The position numbers and the translations under genes were made by a program. A stretch of 64,000 nt of DNA from Paenibacillus etheri (GTDB lineage: Bacteria; Bacillota; Bacilli; Paenibacillales; Paenibacillaceae), in assembly GCF_001012825.1 (NCBI RefSeq), contig NZ_LCZJ02000033.1:466065-530064 (forward strand), given 5' to 3'. The notes beneath the pieces were generated by a model. It was not told the DNA's origin. It saw only the letters and a list, made by a program, of their open reading frames with translations, and ran no database searches. This document shows, in pieces, positions 22,067 through 30,291 of the stretch; the stretch's first letter is position 1; the number at the start of each line of letters is the position of its first letter.

Positions 22067-25000
22067 TTAATCAAACACACGATCATCCACTGCAGGTTTG
22101 GCTAAAGGAGCGCCGATAGCAATCCAAGAGATGACCCCATAGAAATGCGGAGTTTCACGCAGCCGAACCACTTGTATAACAGCCTCTCCATTGGCTCTGC
22201 TCTTTAAGGAAGCATAGAAGTAAGGCTGATTAGTCATTGCGACGAGTACATAACCCGTATGACCAAAGTTCTCATCGAACGATACAGTGACCTCCACACT
22301 CTCAGCATCCCCGTTGAACATAAAGGCTGTCATCCCAAACTGCTGAAGCGCATCTCGCTTCCCTGCTGTCTGAATCGGACTGAAGGATAGATGCTCAGCA
22401 TTCACAGAACTCGGTGCCAAATGGAACCCATTTACTGCGCCGGGGGCAATATGATAATCTTGAACGCTCTCTTCCTCTAGATGACGCGCTTGAATAGAAA
22501 ATGAAGAGATCTTCGAAGCAACCACCGCTTCGTCCTGAAGCTCTGTCGTGCCTACACTACCCTCAATCAGATGAACGGAATCAATACTGTCTGCCTTCAG
22601 CTTGGCTCCATCGATGCTTGCATCCGGAAGCAGCGCTGAGGTGCGAGTTTCATCTGCGAGATGCTCCAATTTGATGATACCGGGCTGCAAGTGCCGATCT
22701 TCTACGATTTTGTCAGCCAGATGCTCTCCGTACACACTCCACGACTGCAAATGTAAAGCATTCACTGAGCCTTCGGCTAACTTTTCTTCAGTAATACTGC
22801 CTTGCGGCAATAGATCGGAACTGCGGACCTCTTCTGACAAATGCTTCAAGGTGATGCTGTCTGATCGAATGTGGTGACCATCCACCGCTTCCTCTACCAA
22901 ATGCCCACCAAAGACGCTACCTGGGGCCAAATGGAATGATTGGATAGTTCCGCCTTCAATCTTTCCACCTGTTATGCTGCCATCCGGCAACAGATCGGAG
23001 CTGTGCACCTCTTCTGACAGATGCTTCAAGGTGATACACCCAGATCGCAGATGACGGCTATCAATCGTATCCCCCGCTAAATGCCCCCCATACACGCTGC
23101 CTGGGGCCAGATGGAAAGCATGAATGGATCCACCCTCCAGCTTCTTACCAGGAATGCTACCATCTGGCAGCAGATCAGAACTACGAACCTCTTCTGACAG
23201 ATGAGCCAGAGTAATCTCTCCGTGCCGGATATGACGGCCTTTTACTGTACTTGGACTCAGGTGACTTCCATTTACACTTCCAGGCACAAGATGATTTGAA
23301 TCTACGGATGCTTCCGCCAACTTCTCTCCGGTAAGGCTGCCGTCTGGCAGCAGATCAGAACTACGAACCTCTTCTGACAGATGAGCTAGGGTAATTTCAC
23401 CGTATGCGATATGACGTCCTTCTACTGTACCCGGGCTCAGATGACTACCATCCACACTTCCTGGTACAAGATGCTTTGAATCTACGGATTCTTCTGCCAG
23501 CTTCTCACTGGTAATGCTACCGTCTGGCAGAAATTCGGAGCTGCGTGTCTCTGGTGCTAGATGAGCCAGGGTAATCTCACCGTACCCGATATGACGTCGT
23601 TCTACTGCACCTGAGCTCAAATGACTGCCATCTACACTTCCTGGTGCCAGATGCTTTGAATTTACGCTTTCTTCCGCTAGCTTTTCTCTGGTAATACTTC
23701 CGTCTGGAAGTAAGTCAGCGCTTCGTGCATCTTCGGCTAGATGAGCCAGTGTAATCTCACCGGATTTAATATGACGTCCTTCCACTGTATCCGGGCTCAG
23801 ATGACTGCCATCCACACTTCCTGGTGCCAGATGGTTTGAATCTACGGATTCTTCTGCCAGCTTCTCACCGGTAATGCTACCATCTGGCAGTAATTCGGAG
23901 CTACGTGTCTCTGATGCTAGATGAGCTAGTGTAATCCCACCGTAACGGATATGGCGTCCTTCTACTGCACCGAAGCTCAAATGACTGCCATCTACACTTC
24001 CTGGTGCCAGATGGTTTGAATCTACGGATTCTTCTGCCAGCTTCTCACCGGTAATGCTACCATCTGGCAGTAATTCGGAGCTACGTGTCTCTGGTGCTAG
24101 ATGAGCCAGGGTAATCTCACCGTACCCGATATGACGTCGTTCTACTGCACCTGAGCTCAAATGACTGCCATCTACACTTCCTGGTGCCAGATGCTTTGAA
24201 TTTACGCTTTCTTCCGCTAGCTTTTCTCTGGTAATACTTCCGTCTGGAAGTAAGTCAGCGCTTCGTGCATCTTCGGCTAGATGAGCCAGTGTAATCTCAC
24301 CGTACCCGATATGACGTCGTTCTACTGCACCTGAGCTCAAATGACTGCCCTCTACACTTCCTGGTGCCAGATGGTTTGAATCTACGGATTCTTCTGCCAG
24401 CTTCTCACCGGTAATGCTACCATCTGGCAGTAATTCTGAGCTGCGTGCCTCTGGTGCTAGATGAGCCATTGTAATCTCACCATACCCAATATGATGGCCT
24501 TCTACTGCACCCGAACTCAGATGACTACTCCCTACACTTCCAGGTTCAAGATGAATAGAACTAACGGATTCTTCTGCCAGCTTCTCACCGGTAATGCTGC
24601 CGTCCGGCAGTATTTCAGAGCTACGCGTTTCTTTTGCCAAATGAGCTAACGTAATTTCACCATTTCGGATATGACGGCCTTCTACTGCACCCGAACTCAG
24701 ATGACTACTCCCTACACTTCCAGGTTCAAGATGAATAGAACTAACGGATTCTTCTGCCAGCTTCTCACCAGTAATGCTGCCGTCCGGCAGTAATTCAGAG
24801 CTACGCGTTTCTTTTGCCAAATGAGCTAACGTAATTTCACCATTTCGGATATGACGGCCTTCCACTGCGTCTGGACTCAAATGACTGCCATCTACACTTC
24901 CTGGCACTAGATGATTTGAATCTACGGATTCCACTGCCAGCTTCTCACTGGTGATACTACCGTCGGGTAACAATTCAGAGCTGCGCGTTTCTTTTGCCAA

Positions 25001-28000
25001 ATGAGCTAATGTGATTTCACCATTTCGGATATGACGGCCTTCCACTGCGTCCGGACTCAAATGACTGCCATTCACACTTCCAGATATTAGATGATTCGAA
25101 TTCACAGATTCTTCCGCCAGCTTTTCTCTGGTAATACTGCCGTCTGGAAGCAACTCTGCGCTGCGTGCATCTTTGGCTAGATGGGCCAGTGTAATTTCAC
25201 TGTACCCGATATGACGTCCTTCTATTGTATCTGGACCCAGATGACTGCCATTCACACTTCCAGGTATTAGATGACTTGAATTCACAGATTCGTCCGCTAG
25301 CTTTTCTCTAGTAATACTGGCATCTGGGAGTAAGTCTGCACTACGTGCATCATTGGCTAGATGCGCTAGGGTGATTTCACCGTGCCCAATATGACGTCCC
25401 TTCACTATATCCGCTCTCAGATGACTGCCCTCTACGCTTCCAGCCACGAGATGAATAGAACCTACGGATTCCTCAGCGAGCTTCTTGCCGGTAATACTAC
25501 CGTCAGGCAATAGCTCAGAGCTAAAAGTTTCTTCTGCCAAATGAGCTAGTGTGATCTCACCATGCTGAATGTGACGACCTTCTACTGCACCCAGTCTCAG
25601 ATGAGTTCCGTCTACACTTGCAGGTACAAGATGAATAGAATCTACGGATTCTTCCGCCAGCTTCTCCCCGGTAATACTGCCCTCTGGCAGCAAGTCGGAG
25701 CTACGTGCATCTTCAGCTAGATGAGCCAGCTTGATCTCACCATGCCCGATATGACGTCCTTCAATCGTATCCATGCATAGATGGCTTCCGTCTACACTCC
25801 CCGCTGAAAGATGCTGGGAATCCACAGCCCCTTTTGCCAGCTTAGAGCCACTAATGCTGCCCTCCTGTATTTGAATCGAAGAGATGGAATTAGGAATGAT
25901 ATGGCCATTTCCGATGGACAACGGTCGGATATGCGCCCCGCCAATGCTTCCCGGATTCATATGTCTGCTCTGAACCGCACTATCGCTAATGGATTTCGAA
26001 TGAACCACATTCACAGATAAATGCTCTGCCTGAACTGCCGACACTGCTAATTTACTGGAATCTACGCTTCCATCAGCAAGCTTAGCCGAAGTGACCGACA
26101 AATCACTAATTTTATCCGTCGATACACTTTCGGGGGACAGCTTTAACGATGTCACCGCATGATCAGCCAGATGATGTGGCTGCACGGCTCCAGCGGCCAA
26201 ATGAATTTCTCTCACCGCAGCAGAAGCCAGCTTATCTCCTGAAACCGAGCCGGACTGAATCGCAGCGGTAGTCACACTATTTTCTCCGAGATGTCTCCGT
26301 TCCACAGCTCCAGTGGCAAGATGATCTTTATCCACTACAGCTTCCTGCAGGGCACGCCCGCTCACGCTGGCATCGGCCAAATGCTTCTCACCCACAGCAC
26401 AAAAAGCAATATGCTCCCCACTCACCACTTCGCGAGCGATCGTGCTTCCGATGACCGATCCCGCTGCCAGTTTAGCCGAATTCACCCCTCCATCCGCTAA
26501 CTTGGCAGATGTTACACTCTGTGGACGAAGATGTTCCGCACCCACTGACTCTGAGGTCAGCTTTTCTCCAGTGACAGCATTTGAGGACAGATGATGAGTA
26601 TGAATAGCTTCATCCATAAGCTGTTCCGAGCCTACCGCTTCCGAAGCTAAATGGGAGTGATTCACAGCCTCACGTTCCAGATGGTTGGAGGAAATGGCTT
26701 GCATAGCAATTTGCGGTCCGCGTATAGCGGATTTGGCAATATGTCGGGTGGTTACAGCTTCATCTGCTAGCTTATGTGCGAGTATGCTTTGATCAGCAAT
26801 CTTCGATGAGGTGACCGCTTGCTCAACCAGCTGTGCAGTACCTACCGCACCCTCCGATAACTTCAAGAAAGAAATGCTTCGGTCAGCCAAATGACGGCTC
26901 GAAATTTCTCCATCGCCGATATGGGAACCGTGTACGCTTTCTGCACTTAAGTGGAAGCTTCTCACCACTTCTGCACCTAGCTGCTTGGAACCAATAGCAC
27001 CCTCTGCTACATGTGCACCTTCGATCACACCCGGCTGGAGCTGTCCCTTGCCAATCAGCTTGCTGGCAAGCTGCTCTGGACCGATCGCTCCCGGAGCCAA
27101 ATGTCTGGCGGTGATCAGAGCATCGCTAAGATGGCGACCCTCAATAACAGCATCAGCCAGCTTGGAGCTGCTTATTTCTCCATCGGCTATAATATCGCCA
27201 GATACCGCTGCCTCAGCCAGCTTGGAACGGTCAATACTCCCGTTTGCCACGTGGCGGCCTGTGATACTGCTACTTCCTATTTTTTCACCAGTAACCGCGC
27301 CATCTTCCAGTAGATCCGCCGTAATAATCAGATCGCTCAAATGACGGCTCTCTATAGCTTTATCTGCAATTTGACCGCCGCCGATAATCCGATCAGCCAG
27401 CTTCTCTGGACTAATACTACCGTTCTTCAGCTTCTCTCCACTAATTGAATGATCCAGCAGCTTTCCACCACTAACGCTTCCTTCTGCTAAATGCTCACCC
27501 ACTATAGATTCAGGCGCGATTTTCGAAGAAGTAACTGCCTTGTCCGCGATATTGATACTCTGCACAGCGTAATCTTGCAGCCATGGTGTACCAATAATGC
27601 CGAACTTCAGCTTAGAACCGTCAATGGTGCGTGGAGCAATTTTGGCTCCAGTAACCGCTGCATCCGATAGATCATCTGTATAAACAGGCTGAAACCGTTC
27701 TTTCTCGGGAGCGAACCATATGGTTTCAGAAAGATTATCCACCTGTTTCTGAAGCTGCACCTCCACCATAGGCTCCGGCTGCAGGACTGGAGCAGAAATG
27801 AGTTCCTCTTGAACGACTTCAGCTACTCCTCCTCCACTTACCTGAACTTCCGCAATCTCTGAATTGCTGACTCCGTCACTGATACTCCCTGAATCCTTAG
27901 AGCTGCTTTTGGTATCCAGCATACTCAGTTCCTCTGTATTGGGATTATCTACAAAATAAAGTCGTTTTTGTGGACTGCGCGGCTGCTTTTTTTTGGAACC

Positions 28001-28006
28001 CCTCAC
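22067..28006 (-). CDS. Giant decapeptide-repeat fibre-like protein with WIAG-type C-terminal domain
   Basis: 1979 residues with no signal peptide, transporter or enzyme motif. After a basic N-terminus (RGSKKKQPRS) and a Ser/Glu-rich lead of ~110 residues, nearly everything to ~1850 is a 10-residue repeat of the form S/A-V/I-x-x-x-H/K-L/I-x-x-G/E (SVDGSHLSPD, AVEGRHIRNG). From ~770 to ~1830 six decads are locked into an 18-fold, 60-residue unit anchored by SSELLPDGSITGEKLAEESV. The last ~110 residues are a compact domain containing GVISWIAIGAP, which I associate with the WIAG-tail domain family. Similar decads form trimeric beta-helical shafts in phage tail fibres. The start is GTG 28006 behind AAGGAGGAGA. 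Probably a spore-surface or envelope filament, and a plausible acceptor for the neighbouring GT2 enzymes. Confidence 0.85.
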   Translation of the reverse strand: MRGSKKKQPRSPQKRLYFVDNPNTEELSMLDTKSSSKDSGSISDGVSNSEIAEVQVSGGGVAEVVQEELISAPVLQPEPMVEVQLQKQVDNLSETIWFAPEKERFQPVYTDDLSDAAVTGAKIAPRTIDGSKLKFGIIGTPWLQDYAVQSINIADKAVTSSKIAPESIVGEHLAEGSVSGGKLLDHSISGEKLKNGSISPEKLADRIIGGGQIADKAIESRHLSDLIITADLLEDGAVTGEKIGSSSITGRHVANGSIDRSKLAEAAVSGDIIADGEISSSKLADAVIEGRHLSDALITARHLAPGAIGPEQLASKLIGKGQLQPGVIEGAHVAEGAIGSKQLGAEVVRSFHLSAESVHGSHIGDGEISSRHLADRSISFLKLSEGAVGTAQLVEQAVTSSKIADQSILAHKLADEAVTTRHIAKSAIRGPQIAMQAISSNHLEREAVNHSHLASEAVGSEQLMDEAIHTHHLSSNAVTGEKLTSESVGAEHLRPQSVTSAKLADGGVNSAKLAAGSVIGSTIAREVVSGEHIAFCAVGEKHLADASVSGRALQEAVVDKDHLATGAVERRHLGENSVTTAAIQSGSVSGDKLASAAVREIHLAAGAVQPHHLADHAVTSLKLSPESVSTDKISDLSVTSAKLADGSVDSSKLAVSAVQAEHLSVNVVHSKSISDSAVQSRHMNPGSIGGAHIRPLSIGNGHIIPNSISSIQIQEGSISGSKLAKGAVDSQHLSAGSVDGSHLCMDTIEGRHIGHGEIKLAHLAEDARSSDLLPEGSITGEKLAEESVDSIHLVPASVDGTHLRLGAVEGRHIQHGEITLAHLAEETFSSELLPDGSITGKKLAEESVGSIHLVAGSVEGSHLRADIVKGRHIGHGEITLAHLANDARSADLLPDASITREKLADESVNSSHLIPGSVNGSHLGPDTIEGRHIGYSEITLAHLAKDARSAELLPDGSITREKLAEESVNSNHLISGSVNGSHLSPDAVEGRHIRNGEITLAHLAKETRSSELLPDGSITSEKLAVESVDSNHLVPGSVDGSHLSPDAVEGRHIRNGEITLAHLAKETRSSELLPDGSITGEKLAEESVSSIHLEPGSVGSSHLSSGAVEGRHIRNGEITLAHLAKETRSSEILPDGSITGEKLAEESVSSIHLEPGSVGSSHLSSGAVEGHHIGYGEITMAHLAPEARSSELLPDGSITGEKLAEESVDSNHLAPGSVEGSHLSSGAVERRHIGYGEITLAHLAEDARSADLLPDGSITREKLAEESVNSKHLAPGSVDGSHLSSGAVERRHIGYGEITLAHLAPETRSSELLPDGSITGEKLAEESVDSNHLAPGSVDGSHLSFGAVEGRHIRYGGITLAHLASETRSSELLPDGSITGEKLAEESVDSNHLAPGSVDGSHLSPDTVEGRHIKSGEITLAHLAEDARSADLLPDGSITREKLAEESVNSKHLAPGSVDGSHLSSGAVERRHIGYGEITLAHLAPETRSSEFLPDGSITSEKLAEESVDSKHLVPGSVDGSHLSPGTVEGRHIAYGEITLAHLSEEVRSSDLLPDGSLTGEKLAEASVDSNHLVPGSVNGSHLSPSTVKGRHIRHGEITLAHLSEEVRSSDLLPDGSIPGKKLEGGSIHAFHLAPGSVYGGHLAGDTIDSRHLRSGCITLKHLSEEVHSSDLLPDGSITGGKIEGGTIQSFHLAPGSVFGGHLVEEAVDGHHIRSDSITLKHLSEEVRSSDLLPQGSITEEKLAEGSVNALHLQSWSVYGEHLADKIVEDRHLQPGIIKLEHLADETRTSALLPDASIDGAKLKADSIDSVHLIEGSVGTTELQDEAVVASKISSFSIQARHLEEESVQDYHIAPGAVNGFHLAPSSVNAEHLSFSPIQTAGKRDALQQFGMTAFMFNGDAESVEVTVSFDENFGHTGYVLVAMTNQPYFYASLKSRANGEAVIQVVRLRETPHFYGVISWIAIGAPLAKPAVDDRVFD
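22600..25760 (-). repeat. About 18 tandem 180-bp units inside the repeat-protein gene
   Basis: The 60-residue protein unit is mirrored by a 180-bp DNA repeat. Some copies are effectively identical: 23581-23760 equals 24121-24300 base for base, and the flanking units differ by only a few bases. This points to recent duplication or gene conversion and predicts copy-number variation between strains. Units at both ends are more diverged. Confidence 0.9.
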
Positions 28007-28113
28007 AAGCAGTCTCCTCCTTCCATCTATTGTTTCTCCTAGGCATCATATGCAGCGGTATGGGCTGATGACACCCTTTTGCGATAAGCCCTTCATAAGA
28101 TTCTGCTGAAATT

Positions 28114-28130
28114 TATACTTTCTTATATTT
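28114..28130. repeat. Second copy of the 17-mer TATACTTTCTTATATTT
   Basis: Identical to 18453-18469. It lies in the 239-base spacer between the divergent WIAG-tail and YheC/YheD genes and is followed by an A-run as in the first copy. Confidence 0.45.
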
Positions 28131-28245
28131 AAAAAAAGGCTTCTGCCGCCGCGCATTCGTCCACCCTGACATGCGGGTACAAACATACAATGACAAGAGT
28201 AGTAAAAGCGGGAATCACGTGACCGAAGAAACAGGAGGAACAAAC

Positions 28246-29340
28246 ATGGGGCATAAGCTCGTTGGAATACTACTAAATGCCGATATGCACCGGGGCGTTC
28301 CCCGGCTAAAAACAGGACAGGAGTCTCTATCCAATTATGAAGAGGGAGCCGCTGCATACGGCTTAGTCCCCTGCTTCCTGAAGCTCGCGGACATTGATAC
28401 TGACTCAGGCTTCAGTGCCGCCTATATAAAGGGATCTCATGGATATAAAAGCGTAGTCGTTCCTACGCCCACAGTCATCCATAACCGGGCGATATACAGC
28501 CAGAATAGCCCCGGAATGCAACGTCTGCTGCGGCACCATCCTTTGGTGTACAATACATGCAATCGATATGGCAAAGATGAGATCCATGAACTGCTTGAGC
28601 AGCATGAAGGGCTTCGTGAGATTTTGCCAGCAACAACTGGCGTATCTGGACTCAAACAAATGATGAATCGTTACCCCGATCTTATTCTTAAACCCTGCCG
28701 TGGAAGCATTGGGAATGGTGTCATGCGACTGGTTCGTAAAGGGCCTCAGCGCTGGAGCTTAAATTATCTTTCTCCCTCAATGCGGCGCTGGATAAGCACT
28801 CCCGTATATCAGGGGGCGCTACCAAAAGCGCTCCGAGCACGTCTTGCCTCTGTCCCTTATCTCGTGCAGGAGCGTATTCCCCTTGCTGAAATTGGAGGAC
28901 GTCCCTTTGATTTGCGTGTCACGGTTCAACGTGGCTGGGGAGGCGATTGGCAGGTCACGGGTCTCTTTGCTAAACTAGCCCCTCCTGGAGGGTTTGTCTC
29001 CAATATAGCCCGTGGTGGGGAAGCATTAAGCTCTTCCTTTGCGCTTGAAAAAGCCTTCTCTAGAGCAATAGCGGCCCATATCCGTATGGCTGTCGAAACA
29101 CTTAGCCTTGTTATAGCTCGTTGTCTCGAACAAGACCTTCCAGGTCTGGCCGATATCGGACTGGATATAGGTATTACAAAGGATGGACGCATCTTCTTCA
29201 TAGAATGCAATGGCCGCGACCAACGCTATGGATTTCACAAAGCCGGCCTTACGGAGATTTGGAAAGAGAGTTACCGAAGACCTATGGGATACGCACGTTT
29301 TTTACTAGAAAAGAACAGCCTCATATATAACAGTTATTGA
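28246..29340 (+). CDS. YheC/YheD-family ATP-grasp protein, spore-coat associated
   Basis: 364 residues. The N-terminal ~100 match the start of YheC/YheD proteins (VGILLNADMHRGVPR, then a VVPTPTVIHNRAIY stretch). The ATP-grasp fold has PDLILKPCRGSIGNGVMRL (about 140-158), ERIPLAE-GGRPFDLRVTVQR and GLDIGITKDGRIFFIECNGRDQR as the metal-binding end. Members are spore-coat associated in Bacillus; their ligase reaction is not established. ATG 28246 is preceded by AGGAGG eight bases upstream, so the longer frame from 28171 is not used. It is divergent from the giant repeat-protein gene, which strengthens the spore-surface reading of this region. Confidence 0.85.
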   Translation: MGHKLVGILLNADMHRGVPRLKTGQESLSNYEEGAAAYGLVPCFLKLADIDTDSGFSAAYIKGSHGYKSVVVPTPTVIHNRAIYSQNSPGMQRLLRHHPLVYNTCNRYGKDEIHELLEQHEGLREILPATTGVSGLKQMMNRYPDLILKPCRGSIGNGVMRLVRKGPQRWSLNYLSPSMRRWISTPVYQGALPKALRARLASVPYLVQERIPLAEIGGRPFDLRVTVQRGWGGDWQVTGLFAKLAPPGGFVSNIARGGEALSSSFALEKAFSRAIAAHIRMAVETLSLVIARCLEQDLPGLADIGLDIGITKDGRIFFIECNGRDQRYGFHKAGLTEIWKESYRRPMGYARFLLEKNSLIYNSY

Positions 29341-29426
29341 TTTGTCTCCTATTCTATGTCAATATAATGCAGAGCAGAAGGCGGCCACATACGACCGTAC
29401 TGCTGTATTATGGAAGGGAGATGGGC

Positions 29427-30218
29427 ATGGTAAAACAATTGCTGCGGCTAATGACCGAGCTATCCTCGCACCGATGGCTTTCACGGTTAATGGGGTCTTT
29501 TTCTCATAGTAGACTCAGCCGTTTTCTTATCCCGGTATTTATTAAGACTTATCAAATCCCCTCCGCCCAAGCGGAGAAGAATCCTGGAGAATATCTCACT
29601 CTTAATGAGTTTTTCAGCCGCCGGCTGAAGCCTGGCATGCGGCCTATTGCAACCGATGCTGACGCTTTAGTTAGTCCCGTAGATGCAATGATTACTGCTA
29701 TGGGCGACATTATCTCTGGTACGATTATGAATGTAAAAGGGCAGGATTATAAGATTGAGGATTTACTAAATCATTCTCCGCATCTGGAGCTATACAAGAA
29801 GGGTTTTTTCTTCGTGCTTTATCTAAGTCCTACGGATTATCACCGGATTCACTCTCCCCTTACTGGACATAAGGTGGAGAGTGATCATATTCGTGGACGA
29901 GCCTATCCTGTCAACGATTTCGGCATGCGACATATGAAGGGCGTACTGAATCGCAATGAACGTCTTATTACGTATATTGCCGGAGACTACGGAGAAACCG
30001 CAGTAGTAAAGGTAGGCGCGATGAACGTCAGCAGCATCGGGTATACGGATGCTAACGCTACCGAGTGGCAAATCGGCGATGATCTAGCCTATTTCGAGTT
30101 CGGCTCTACTGTAGTGCTGCTTATGGAAAGCGGTACTTTTACCCCGAGACCGAATCTTGAGGTCAACTCAAAGGTAAAGATGGGGGAATTGCTGGGGACG
30201 TTGCATCGGCCATTTTAG
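29427..30218 (+). CDS. psd: Phosphatidylserine decarboxylase
   Basis: A 263-residue membrane-associated enzyme converting phosphatidylserine to phosphatidylethanolamine. The proenzyme cleaves itself at the GST motif, seen here as YFEFGSTVVLL with Ser about 227, to form the pyruvoyl group. Other family motifs are LNEFFSRRLKPGMRPI, VSPVDA and YLSPTDYHRIHSP with the conserved His. The start at ATG 29427 follows GGGAG seven bases upstream and gives the usual length for the short bacterial class; the frame from 29337 adds an unsupported extension. It lies 86 bases after the YheC/YheD gene and ends at a strong terminator. The pssA partner is not in this window. Confidence 0.95.
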   Translation: MVKQLLRLMTELSSHRWLSRLMGSFSHSRLSRFLIPVFIKTYQIPSAQAEKNPGEYLTLNEFFSRRLKPGMRPIATDADALVSPVDAMITAMGDIISGTIMNVKGQDYKIEDLLNHSPHLELYKKGFFFVLYLSPTDYHRIHSPLTGHKVESDHIRGRAYPVNDFGMRHMKGVLNRNERLITYIAGDYGETAVVKVGAMNVSSIGYTDANATEWQIGDDLAYFEFGSTVVLLMESGTFTPRPNLEVNSKVKMGELLGTLHRPF

Positions 30219-30240
30219 TAAAGCTACGATATAACAGAAT

Positions 30241-30284
30241 AAGGGTATCCCTAACCGATTTAAAATCGGCGCCGGGATACCCTT
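30241..30284. terminator. Bidirectional terminator between psd and the GH3 gene
   Basis: AAGGGTATCCC and GGGATACCCTT flank an inner CCGATTTAAAATCGG hairpin, with TGTTTTG to the right. It serves the convergent psd and SLH-GH3 genes. Confidence 0.9.
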
Positions 30285-30291
30285 GTTTTGT

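Noticed and set aside
22600-25760. Regularly spaced repeats that could suggest a CRISPR array
   Set aside because: The period is 180 bp with no separate unique spacers, and the whole array is one open reading frame with a 60-residue protein period.
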